Below, piece by piece: positions 10,001 to 20,128 of a stretch of 64,000 nt of DNA. Positions within the stretch are counted from its first letter, which is position 1; each line of letters begins with the position of its first letter. The notes under the pieces are model-generated. The model saw nothing but the letters and a program-made list of their open reading frames with translations. It was not told where the DNA came from and searched no databases. The translations under genes and the position numbers were made by a program. The stretch comes from Cercospora beticola (lineage: Eukaryota; Ascomycota; Dothideomycetes; Mycosphaerellales; Mycosphaerellaceae), in NCBI RefSeq assembly GCF_033473495.1, contig NC_088942.1, positions 744,001 through 808,000 of the forward strand. Reading direction: 5' to 3'.

Positions 10001-11459
10001 CCAATTTGTAGCTGAGTTTGCATCGCCCGTCTCGTGCTTTGCAGGCCTCTTCCAGCACTCGCTTCGGATTTATTCCAGTGATTTTCCCAAAGTCCCGTAC
10101 AGTGACATTGACAGCTTGATCGCCAGACGCGGGTGTGCCATTTGTCTCACTGACTCCAGGCAAAGCATCAAACATGCCACTGAGAATATCTCCGTCTTCA
10201 GCTTCGGTCTCGCGCAGAATCTCCTGCCCAAGCCTCTCGGCATCCTCGTTGACGCGCCCCGTCTCGGAAACGGGTGTCGCCGACCTTTGCGGTGTTGCTG
10301 TCTCGTCATCTCGCAACTGAAGTCTCTTGCGTTCGGCTGTCTCACGAGCAAGCTCAATTTTCTGTCCCGCCCAATGAGCGTCTGCCTCCCGCTTGTCAAA
10401 AAGGACGTCTGCCTCAATTCGCTGCAATTTCTCCTCGAGTTTCCGCTCGGATGTACCTTTGCTATGCTGGACGGAAGTGGCCGAGGGCTTGCCCTTGCGA
10501 GATTTTGGGTTGTCGGACTGAGGGTTGAGAGTGTACAGTTTTGCTTTCGTTCTGAGGTAGACTGACAATAGCTCATCCGGCTCGAGATCACTATCCATAT
10601 CGCTGACTTCGACCTCGGGAACATTCGCATCGACTTCTTTCGATATATTATTTGCAAGCATCGATTGTTCCTTGTTGGGGGAGGATTTGCCGTTGGTCTC
10701 GGCCTGGTCAGGCTCATTCTCAGCTTCTTCCGCGGCCAGAGCGGTCACTCTTGGCTTCTGGTATGTATAGTCGTAGTCTGGTAGTTCTCCTGGAAGGCAG
10801 TGAAGTGCAAGCCATTCTAGGCATTCTTCGAGACCCCACAACGTACCTGATGAGGGCTCTGCAGGTGGATTTGCTATGATCCACTGGAGAACCTCGTCGA
10901 CTCGAGCAGGAGGAAGATCGAGATCAAATAGGGACTGACGTAACGACCATACCTTTGCTACCAACTCGTCATCAGGCGGTAGACTCGACCGCTTGTGCGA
11001 CGATGTGTCATGCTTCATGTCAGATACCATGAGGTCCAGAATCTGTTGCATGACTTCCTCGGGCAACCATGCCTTGACTCCCAAGTAGTCTGATTGACCC
11101 CGCAGTACACGCTTGTCGGTCTGTAGACGTGCCACCTGCCGGGCAGTCTCCTTCTTGACCTTTGAAGCATGCTTTTCCACGAATTGTTGCAATTCTGATG
11201 CTTCGAGCTGTGCCTCGAGTTCTTCGGGACTCAGTTCGTGCAGCTCTCGCGTAGCATCCGGCAGAGGTGCTGGATTCGCGTGCTCTACCGTTGCCCCTGC
11301 AGCGGCTTTCTGTGCAGAAGGTGTGGCAACTCCAGACGGGACCGCGCTGCTCGCCTCAGATGCCTCATCTGACTTTGGCTTGGAAGCAACAGAGGTTGTG
11401 GCAAAGCCTCTGGCAGGGTTGGCCGCGGGCTTCTTTTTCTTCTTGTTCCCCGCCGCCAT
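7071..11459 (-). CDS. DEAH-box RNA helicase, DHX29/DHX57-like
   Basis: An intronless gene of 1462 residues. The N-terminus is Lys-rich, followed by a long, partly helical Glu-rich region. The helicase core starts near residue 700 with motif I GETGCGKSTQLPAF. Motif II is DEVHERSIDTDF (DEVH rather than DEAH), motif III is SATVD, and motif VI is QRRGRAGRVQEG. HA2 and OB-fold regions of the DEAH/RHA family follow. Similar fungal proteins resemble mammalian DHX29, which helps 48S initiation complexes scan structured leaders, and yeast YLR419W; that role is inferred from family. It shares a 354 bp divergent promoter with GCN1, another ribosome-associated protein, so coordinated expression is plausible. 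The start is the first ATG and sits right at the promoter. Confidence 0.92.
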   Translation of the reverse strand: MAAGNKKKKKPAANPARGFATTSVASKPKSDEASEASSAVPSGVATPSAQKAAAGATVEHANPAPLPDATRELHELSPEELEAQLEASELQQFVEKHASKVKKETARQVARLQTDKRVLRGQSDYLGVKAWLPEEVMQQILDLMVSDMKHDTSSHKRSSLPPDDELVAKVWSLRQSLFDLDLPPARVDEVLQWIIANPPAEPSSGTLWGLEECLEWLALHCLPGELPDYDYTYQKPRVTALAAEEAENEPDQAETNGKSSPNKEQSMLANNISKEVDANVPEVEVSDMDSDLEPDELLSVYLRTKAKLYTLNPQSDNPKSRKGKPSATSVQHSKGTSERKLEEKLQRIEADVLFDKREADAHWAGQKIELARETAERKRLQLRDDETATPQRSATPVSETGRVNEDAERLGQEILRETEAEDGDILSGMFDALPGVSETNGTPASGDQAVNVTVRDFGKITGINPKRVLEEACKARDGRCKLSYKLVSPTTYMSRHAVTIQWSKQQDAEDVDPKYLTSISASTKAGSTVFTMTAVATPDVTQSEAYVATAALFVIFSGSPKEEKAHLRLPPAYRNLWDEFSKAKQEHILAEDGSVVREVRQVIEQYRNMDEDSDDEVVFNASSRRRLDGNSGANTPLSRSDGRQFATPEYSEELQNMWLQRTGTAKYQQMLASRMNLPMFHYRQAALDTINKHQVTILCGETGCGKSTQLPAFILENELSHGRPCKIYCTEPRRISAISLAQRVSEEMGDKKGDVGTPRSLVGYAIRLESQTNAQTRLVYATVGIVLRMLENADGINDVTHLVVDEVHERSIDTDFLLIVLKQLMRQRPDLKVVLMSATVDAQKFSSYLSGAPIIQVPGRTFPVEAQFLEDAIELTGHTNEDATENAVDEESADKTDEDRSDDPQQLEGYSKKTRQTLASYDEYRIDYSLIVKLVDKIAHLEQYRSFSKAILIFLPGIAEIRQLNDMLGGHPKFMKGWQIFPLHSTFSSEDQQAAFEVPPEGIRKIVLATNIAETGITIPDVTCVIDTGKHKEMRFDERRQMSRLIQSFVARANAKQRRGRAGRVQEGLCFHLFTKHRFEKMMVEQQTPEMLRLSLQDLVMRVKICKLGKVEEALAQALDPPAGKNVRRAIDALIEVGALTANEELTSLGTQLAKLPLDAQLGKLILLGSTFGCLDFALTAAATLSSKSPFLSPMHAKRQADTVRLGFKRGDSDLLTVYNAYCTWRKVCTTAGMPEYQFCNKNFLSPQNLGNIEDLKAQLLSSLADSGVVHLAPEDKQALARLRYHSRKRNFISLPAQYTHSDDNDTMVSSVVAWSFYPKIIKQDGKGWRNIANNQSLGLHPTSVNKSSLPPQITYLSFYSIMQSSSRFTNAQETTPAAEIPLVLMAGDARFEIFAGVIIVDGNRLRFKVKNWRTLIVLKILRGKVREVIGKVFKSPGRELGDRPRRWMEILEKIFERQKTA

Positions 11460-11813
11460 CGTGTCATTGGATGTCGAAAGCGTTCAGAAGATGGGAGACA
11501 ATGCGAGCAAGGAGAAATTCATGGACTTGATGTCCCGCCGCCGTGAATGACTTCAGAGTTCGGCGTCTGGTTTTTCCGATGCCAAGGCCCGCATGAAGAC
11601 ACCGCAAACATCGGCGCAGCTCTGGTGAAACCGACATTCAGCGCAGGTTCGCATGTCAGCGGAACTGTGCGTATACGAGCACTGTTCATGACAGCGGGAC
11701 GCGAATTCCTTCACGGCGATACATTTTCCAGGCCCGCGATCGACAGGCACCCGGCTGCCGCAACCACTTTTCACGAATTCCCATGTCACACGATTAAAGA
11801 GTAGAGAGCGAAG
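11460..11813. promoter_or_regulatory. Divergent promoter between helicase and GCN1
   Basis: 354 bp separate the start codons of the minus-strand DEAH helicase (11459) and plus-strand GCN1 (11814). It must carry both promoters. No clear TATA box or repeat was seen. Confidence 0.6.
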
Positions 11814-14800
11814 ATGGCGGACGAGGTTGCAACGCCGACGGCGAATGGGGATCATGGCGCCACCTTGGACATGTGGGAGGTGAGGCAGGTGTTGCTGTCG
11901 AGTTCTACAAAGAGGCGAGGCACCGAGCTTCACAACATTCACGAGAAGCTCGAGAGTGGAGGTAGGCCTGTCCACAGAATGCTGTGAGAGAACATCATGT
12001 AAGGACATTTTCTGACTTTTGGTGCAGACTTTCCTGCATCACAAGTTCCCGCACTTCTGCATACTCTCCTCGATACCTACCCTCTATATATCGATGGTCG
12101 ATCACGCCAGGCCGTTGAGAGCTGTCTTTCTGCCATTGCTGCCCTTCCTGAAACCGCGAACGTCTTTGCTGGATTTGTGAAAGCCATTGAGGGCGAGTCG
12201 GCCAAAGCAGGCAACGCGCCGGGCAATGCCTTCGTGCTCGTGAGATGGGCGTCGCTGTTCATTCAGCACGCAGCAAAAGAGAAAGCAGTATGGGACTCGT
12301 GGGGTTTGAAAGCTGTCACAGCGTTGACCAATGCTCTGAACACGCTCTTCGCGTCGTCGCCCAAGGAGAGCACGCGAGATACTGCACTGAGAGTGAGTCG
12401 ACGTGCTGTCAGGACTGTGGCTCGTGCCGACTTTGGAAGAGATGCCCTCTCCAATTGCATAACCACGCTTTCCGCCAAGGCCAGTGCCCCGGTCCCCAAG
12501 AACGCGCTGCCATTGGGAATCATCGCAGGCGTTTGCAGCAGATTGCCCGATCACCAAACGGTGGTTGAGGCGAAGAAAGCAGATTATTTCGCGTTTTACT
12601 TGCGTGAACACCTCGGATCGAAGGCCCTACTCCCGGCCTACATTTCGAACGCCCTTCACGATTTCTTCGATTCTTATGTCACGTTAGAGGACCTCAAGAA
12701 GGAGTTGGTTCCGGCGATTGAGAAGTCGCTCTTGCGAGCTCCTGAAATTGTTCTCAATGACCTCGTAGCGCCAGTTGTACTGGCATTACCGACAGACCTG
12801 GACCTTTCGGATGTTCTTGCTGGCAACTTGACAAAGCCACTTCTGGCAAATGTAAAATCCACGAAACCGGAGATCCGTGGAGGCGCGTTGCGCACTTTTA
12901 AAGCAGTCGCATCACGTTCACGGCAAGCTTCTCTGGTGGAGAAGGCTGCCGATGAAATCTTGACGCCGCTGAAGACCGGCAAGGTCACTGCGGCAGAACA
13001 GCGTGTAATACATGCAGAGATGCTTTCAGCGCTGCAGCCGAATGTTGCACTGGCGACGAAGATACCTGCCGGTCTGGTTGCCTTAGCCAGCAAAGAGGCA
13101 AACGAAGCTGCTGCGCAAGCCGAGGTTGGCTGTATCGCCAAATATGCTCGCTTTGCACTGGAAAATGAGGCAAAACTTGAAACTGCCACGATTGATGCCT
13201 TCGCCAAAGGCGTCGCCGAGAAGCGACTGCCTATGCGGCGGGTGTGGGCTTTGCAGCTAGGAGACCTCATCTGGTCAACTTCACCAGAAGCATCGGGCAA
13301 TGAAAGCACACTGGCTTTGCTCGACGCCTGCATCGGGAAGTTGATTGACAGTTTTGTCGAAGTCCAGGCGAACCCACTGCCCGCTTTGCAAAACGGGCAG
13401 GTATCTGTCGCAGCTGTAGCCGCTGCACTTTCACTAGCGCGTGCATCTGCTTTATCCTCTCTCAAGAATGCGGCTGTCATCAAGAAGGCCGCGATCGGTG
13501 ACAAAGTTCTGGCACTCGAGCCGAAACCTTCATTTCTACTCAGCCCGCGTGTGTATACGAAGCTGACAGCTGAGGAGGATCTACGCTGGTTCCTTCATGC
13601 CGTTGTTGCGGTCTTTCCCAGCTTGACATCCAAGCGCCAGAACCGGGCCGTCCCTACTGCATGGGCTCACGCTCTGATTTACTTGATCACCTCGTCAACA
13701 GTGCCCGCCAAAGTCAGAGCCGAGGCAAGCAAGTCGCTACAGGGACTCTACGTTGCGAATGCTGAATCCACTGCGGATATCATAATAGAGGCGCTCTGGC
13801 AGTGGTGCGAAGATCTCGAGGCCGACACAAAAGACAGTGCTGCCGTTTCGACCAAGACCGGTCGGGAGGAGCTGCAGAAAGTGGTCAAGGCAATATGTCT
13901 TGATTCTGATACTGCTGCAAAGCTCGGTACCCCAGCTCTGGCTGATATCGTTAGCGACCAGTTGAGGAGACTGCTTGTGCTCTGCCGTCCGCAACTTATT
14001 CCCAAGACTTCATGGATCCAGACCTGTCTAAGAACAGGCACAGACCCCGGCAAACTCGTGGAAGAGTCAAGCACGAGCTTCCTTGAGCAAATCTTGAAAG
14101 TCACAGAGCATCCTGTTCGCAAGATCCTGCCAGCTTTTCAATTGGCTGCTTATCATGCTGCCGCTGATCTGGCCTTCGTAGCACCCAACATCTTCACGCC
14201 ATTAATCGTTCAACAGATCAGTGCTGATCTGAACCCTGCGCAGCTCAACGACATTGGCCCAACAGAGGCAGCGATTTACCGCACCCCTGAAGGCACAGCT
14301 TTCATTGATGTCCTGTCTAAGCAGTCACAGGCACCACAAATAAGCAAGAACCAAAAGGACTATGACACTTTGAAGTGGGAGGAAGAACTCCGGGCACAAC
14401 TAGCTGCCAAGAAAGGCCAGACCAAGAAGCTCACGGCTGACGAGCAAGCCAAAGTCAAGGCGCAGCTCCAAAAGGAGTCTGAGATACGGCAAAAGGTGGC
14501 GACAGTGGACGCAAAGCTTCGACGTGGCATTGGTTTCATCGACGCACTCGCGACCGGACCACCTACTGAGGCCGAAGAATGGTTTGGACCTTCGGTAAAA
14601 CTGCTTTTCGATGTGATCCGAGCCGGTGCTGGTCTGATTCTGGGCGATGCCGCATCGCTAGGATACTTACGGTGCTCCGACAAGATCTCAACACGTCTTG
14701 GACCTGTCCGGCCGTTCGTTGGAGTTGCGACTCTTCGGTCTGCCGGCATCACCATGTTGCCAGAGAATCTTCTTGCGGAACCTTTGGGCGATCTCGTCAC

Positions 14801-17800
14801 TCGCGTGCTATACCGCCTGAGATCTCTTGGAGAACAGCGCCCGTTCGACACTGTCTCTCTCAGCTACATTCTTGCACTCGTGTTCCTGGTACTTGAGAGT
14901 GGTGGTATTGATCACAGTGCGCCTGAGGACGCGGCTGAGCAGATCATGCTTGCAATAGAAGTCATCTCTTTCCACACCGAGACTTGCGCCGACCCCAGAC
15001 TACCTCGTGAAGGACTTCTTGCCACTCTCATTGGCTCGTTGCAAGCTTATCCTCAGCACTTCAAGGAGATCAAGGATTGTTTTGCAGATCTCTCACGCCA
15101 CCTCGCCGCCAACATGAGCGAGAAAGAAACGGATACCGTCGTGAGAGGCACGATCGTGCCAGAGCCATCAGTACGCAACGCTGTATTGCAGGCGATCAGT
15201 GCTGAACTCGACCTGACCTACCGTGAATTTTACGAAGAGATATGGCTCGCATGTCATGACGATGATCAAGAGAATCTGAACATCGCCAGTGAGATCTGGG
15301 AAGAGAACGAATTGAAGCTCGTTGAGGATGCCGCAGTCAAATGTCTACCTTATCTTGAGTCCAAGGATTCGCAACTAAGGCGCGCAGCAGCGCGTGCTGT
15401 TGCAGCGGCTACAAAGGAGCATCCGAATACATTCGGTGATATCCTGGGTCGGCTGCAGTCCTCCTACGTGGAAGCTGCCAAACCAAAGAAGCCAGAGCTG
15501 GACCGCTACGGCATGCCACTGAAGAAAGACATGAGTGATCCCTGGGAAACCCGACATGGCATTGCACTGGCCTTCCGTGAGCTTGCTACAATCTTCCCCG
15601 AGGACCAAATCACTCCGTTCCTAGCATTCCTGATTGAGAGCGGTCCGCTAAGCGACAAGAGCAGTACAGTGCGAGACAGTATGGTCGAAGCTGCTACATC
15701 CGTGGTAGCCGCTCGCGGCAAAGGCCTCGTTGAACCTCTAATGAAGCTCTGCGAGGATACTCTGGGCGTCACAAGCACGACGCCTGAGCAAGATCTGGTC
15801 AACGAAGCTGTTGTCATTTTGTACGGAGCCTTGGCTCGCCACTTGCCAAAAGGTGACGACCGGTTGCCGAAGGTCGTCAATAAATTGCTTTCAACACTGA
15901 GCACGCCGTCTGAGTCTGTGCAATATGCTGTTGCGCAGTGTCTGCCGCCACTTGTGCGAGCATCTGCTGATCAAGCTGCAACCTATCTTCAACAGCTTGT
16001 CGACGAAACCCTGCATGCCAAGAAGTATGCCGCACGACGTGGCGCTGCGTATGGTCTGGCCGGTGTGGTCAAGGGCCGAGGTATTGCATTGATGAAGGAG
16101 ACTCGATTGCTCTCTACGCTTCGTAGCGCGACTGAGAACAAGAAGGACACGAACGAGCGCCAAGGAGCCTTCCTGGCTTACGAGTTGCTCTCCCTCCTCT
16201 TGGGACGAGTCTTCGAACCGTATGTCATTCAAGTTGTGCCGCAGCTCCTTGCTGGGTTCGGCGATGCCAGTGCAGACGTGAGAGACGCCTGTCTTGATGC
16301 AGCAAAGACCTGCTTTGCGAGCTTAAGCTCCTATGGAGTCAAGCTCGTCCTGCCACAACTGCTCGAGGGTCTGGATGAGCAAGCATGGCGAAGCAAAAAG
16401 GGTGCGTGTGACTCGCTTGGAGCCATGGCGTACTTGGACGCGAACCAGCTGGCTGTTAGCTTGCCCGAGATCATTCCGCCCCTTACGGAAGTTCTCAATG
16501 ACAGTCACAAGGAGGTGCGACTTGCTGCCAATCGCAGCTTGCAGCGCTTCGGCGAGGTGATCGAGAACCCGGAGATCAAGAGCCAGGTCAGCATTCTGCT
16601 CAAGGCACTCAGCGACCCGACCAAGTACACCGACGATGCGCTGGACGCACTGATCAAGATCAATTTCTTGCATTTCATTGATGCACCCTCGCTTGCTCTG
16701 GTGGTGCGAATCTTGGAGCGTGGTCTGGGCGACAGATCTGGCACGAAACGCAAAGCTGCTCAAATTATCGGCAGTCTGGCACATCTCACGGAACGCAAAG
16801 ATCTCATTTCTCATCTGCCCATATTAGTTGCTGGGCTACGCGAAGCTGTTGTGGATCCGGTCCCTACAACACGTGCCACAGCGTCGAAGGCTCTTGGATC
16901 TACAATCGAGAAGCTTGGAGAAGATGCACTGCCTGACCTCATTCCAAGCTTGATGACTACACTGAAGTCCGATACTGGCGCGGGCGATCGTCTTGGCTCT
17001 GCACAGGCGCTCAGTGAGGTCCTTGCTGGTCTCGGTACAGGTCGTCTCGAGGAGACTCTGCCCACCATTCTCCAGAATGTTGCAAGCAACAAGGCTTCCG
17101 TTCGTGAGGGATTTATGTCGCTTTTCATCTTCTTGCCTGCATGTTTTGGTCAGAGTTTTGCGAACTACCTTGCTCGCATCATTCCCTCAATTCTTGCTGG
17201 ACTTGCCGATGATGTCGAGTCGATCAGAGAGACCGCATTGCGCGCTGGACGCTTGTTGGTCAAGAACTTTGCCAGCAAGTCCGTTGATCTCCTGCTGCCT
17301 GAGCTTGAGCGTGGTCTGGGAGATGACAGCTATCGCATCCGTCTCAGTTCCGTCGAACTCATTGGTGACTTGCTTTTCAACCTTACTGGAGTCACTGCCA
17401 CAACTGAGGCTGAAGATCTGGACGAGGGTGCCAACCAAGCAGGTGCCAACCTTTTGGAAATCCTCGGTGAAGAGAAGCGCAACAGAGTTCTTGCAGCTCT
17501 TTACATCTGTCGCATGGATACCTCTGGATTGGTCCGATCATCCGCTATGAACGTCTGGAAGGCACTGGTCTCGTCGCCACGCATTCTCAAAGACCTTATT
17601 CCAATACTCACACAACTGCTTGTCAAGAGGTTGGCGAGCTCGAATCCAGAGCAAAAGGTCATCGCTGGCAATGCGCTTGGTGAGCTCATCAGGAAGGCTG
17701 GTGATGGTGTCTTGTCGACGCTCTTGCCCACCCTTGAGGAGCATCTGCAATCCTCTTCCAGCACAGACTCTCGCACCGGTATCTGTATCGCATTGCGCGA

Positions 17801-19940
17801 GCTCATTGCCGCATCGACCCAGGACTCTCTGGAAGACCACCAGCAGAGATTGGTCTCCGTACTGCGCACTGCTCTCGTCGACACGGACGAGGATGTCCGA
17901 GATGCCGCTGCAGACGCGTTCGACTCTCTGCAGAGACTCATGGGCAAGCGTGCTATCGATCAAGTGCTGCCATACCTCTTGCAGTTGCTGCGTGACGAGT
18001 CAGAGGCCGCCAACGCTCTGCAAGGTCTTTTGACACTGCTCACTGACCTGACGAGATCAAACATCATCCTGCCGAACCTCTTGCCAACATTGATCGCATC
18101 GCCAATTTCAGCTTTCAATGCACGTGCACTGGCGTCGCTGGCTGAAGTTGCCAGTTCTGCTATGACAAGGAAGTTGCCCAACATTCTCAATGCACTCATG
18201 GACAACATCATCACCTGTAAGGACGAGACGCTCAAGGCTGAGCTGGACACCTCGTTCGACACCATCATCCTATCTGTGGACGAGTACGATGGTCTGAATA
18301 CCATGATGAGCGTCATGCTTGGAATGGCAAAGCACGACGATCATCGTAGACGCGCTTCAGCTGACCTGCACTTTGCTGCATTCTTCGAGAAGGCAGACGT
18401 CGACTTCTCTCGCTACTATCCTGACGTGATTCGTGCCATGTTGATCTCGTTCGACGATAGTGACAGCGACGTTGTCAAGGCCGCTTGGACTGCACTGTCA
18501 CAGCTGATGCAACGACTGAGGAAAGAAGAGATGGAATCACTCGTCAGCTCCACGCGACAAACGCTCAACCAGGTTGGTGTTGCTGGGCATGCACTACCTG
18601 GATTCTCCCTTCCAAAGGGTATCAACGCCATTTTGCCTATCTTCCTACAAGGCTTGATGAACGGCTCCGCCGAACAGCGCATCCAAGCAGCGCTGGGTTT
18701 GTCGGACCTCATCGATCGCACCAGTCCAGATGGCCTCAAGCCCTTCGTCACGCAGATTACAGGTCCATTGATCCGTGTTGTATCCGAGCGCTCAGTCGAG
18801 CTCAAGGCTGCTATCCTGCTCACGCTCAACAATCTCCTCGAGAAGATCCCTCTCTTCCTCAAGCCATTCTTGCCGCAGCTGCAGCGCACTTTTGCTAAGT
18901 CACTCGCTGATCCTGGCAGCGAAGTTTTGCGATCGCGAGCAGCCAAGGCATTGGGCACTTTGATCACCATGACTCCGCGAATCGACCCTCTCATTGCAGA
19001 ATTGGTGACAGGCTCTAAGACCACCGACAGCGGCGTCAAAAATGCCATGCTCAAAGCCCTCTACGAAGTCGTCAGCAAAGCCGGCTCAAAAATGAGCGAA
19101 GTCTCCCAAAACGCAATCCTCACCCTCATCGACTCCGACTCCGGTGACGCAGACGACGCACTAAACATAACCTACGCCAAACTCCTCGGAGCCCTCATCG
19201 CCGTAATCCCACCCGAAAACACAATCGGCCTCCTCAAAGCCCGCGTGCTGAACTACAACTTCACCCACTCCACAATCCTCGCCCTCAACGCCGTCCTCGT
19301 CGAAGCCCCCGACCGCTTAACCACCGGTAACCTCGACGAAATCACCCGCGAAGTCCTAGTCCGAGGCATCAACCACCCCCAACCCTTCATCTCCGACAAC
19401 GCAATCCTCGCCACAGGAAAATACCTCTTAACAGAATCCGGAAACAAATCCTTCGAAGCCACAAAACCCCTCATTCAAGCCCTCGCAGACGCTTTACCTT
19501 TGGGTAAACCAGTCGACACTCGTCGACTAGCCCTCGTCGTAATCCGCACCGTCGCACGTCAAACTTCAGATCTCATTCGTCCACATCTAAACCTCCTCGT
19601 CACACCGATTTTCCGCAGCGTCAGGGATCCTGTCATCCCAGTGAAACTCTCTGCAGAAGCAGCTTTCTTGCAAATCTTCGATGTTGTGGAAGAGGAGAGT
19701 GCGGTGTTTGATAAATTTTTGGCTTCGTCGGCTGGTCAGGCGTTAGGTGCGCAGGATAAGAGGAGTATGCAAGAGTATTTCAAGAGAATTGCGTTGAGGT
19801 TGAGTAGTCAGGCGAAGGAACGGAAGGCAGCTGAAGGTGGTGCGGGAGGGTTGGGGTTGACGAGTGATGAGAAGGAGGATGAGAGGGAGGTTTGGAGTGT
19901 TGGGAAAGTGGATTTGGGGGAGGGGTTTAGTGATGATTGA
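11814..19940 (+). CDS. GCN1: GCN1, ribosome-associated activator of Gcn2
   Basis: Exon 1 is 11814-11961, a 66-nt intron (GTAGGC..GTGCAG) spans 11962-12027, and exon 2 is 12028-19940. The join is in phase and gives about 2686 residues, the usual Gcn1 length. The protein is a HEAT-repeat solenoid. The central segment around residues 1300-1900 has the EF3-like repeats (for example LDEQAWRSKKGACDSLGAMA and TRATASKALGSTIEKLGED). In yeast, Gcn1 with Gcn20 contacts stalled or collided ribosomes and activates the eIF2-alpha kinase Gcn2 under amino-acid starvation. The start ATG is chosen because it opens exon 1 and lies close to the divergent promoter. Synonymous codon choice shifts strongly in the last 900 bp: A/C-ending codons from about 19060 to 19650, then G/T-rich sequence to the stop. 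Confidence 0.93.
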
Positions 19941-20128
19941 TTAAGACGGATGATGGGATGAGTTGAAGGAAGAGTGTATAGATGTATGCATGATGAAACA
20001 AAAAAGCGTGTTAGCATTTTCATCTGCCTCGTGAAGTTCGAATACGTTGACGTAGCACCCAGGTCTTTGCATGAAAAGAACTTCTCAGGTTTCGACGACT
20101 ATCTCTACTAATCCTGCATACACTTCTC

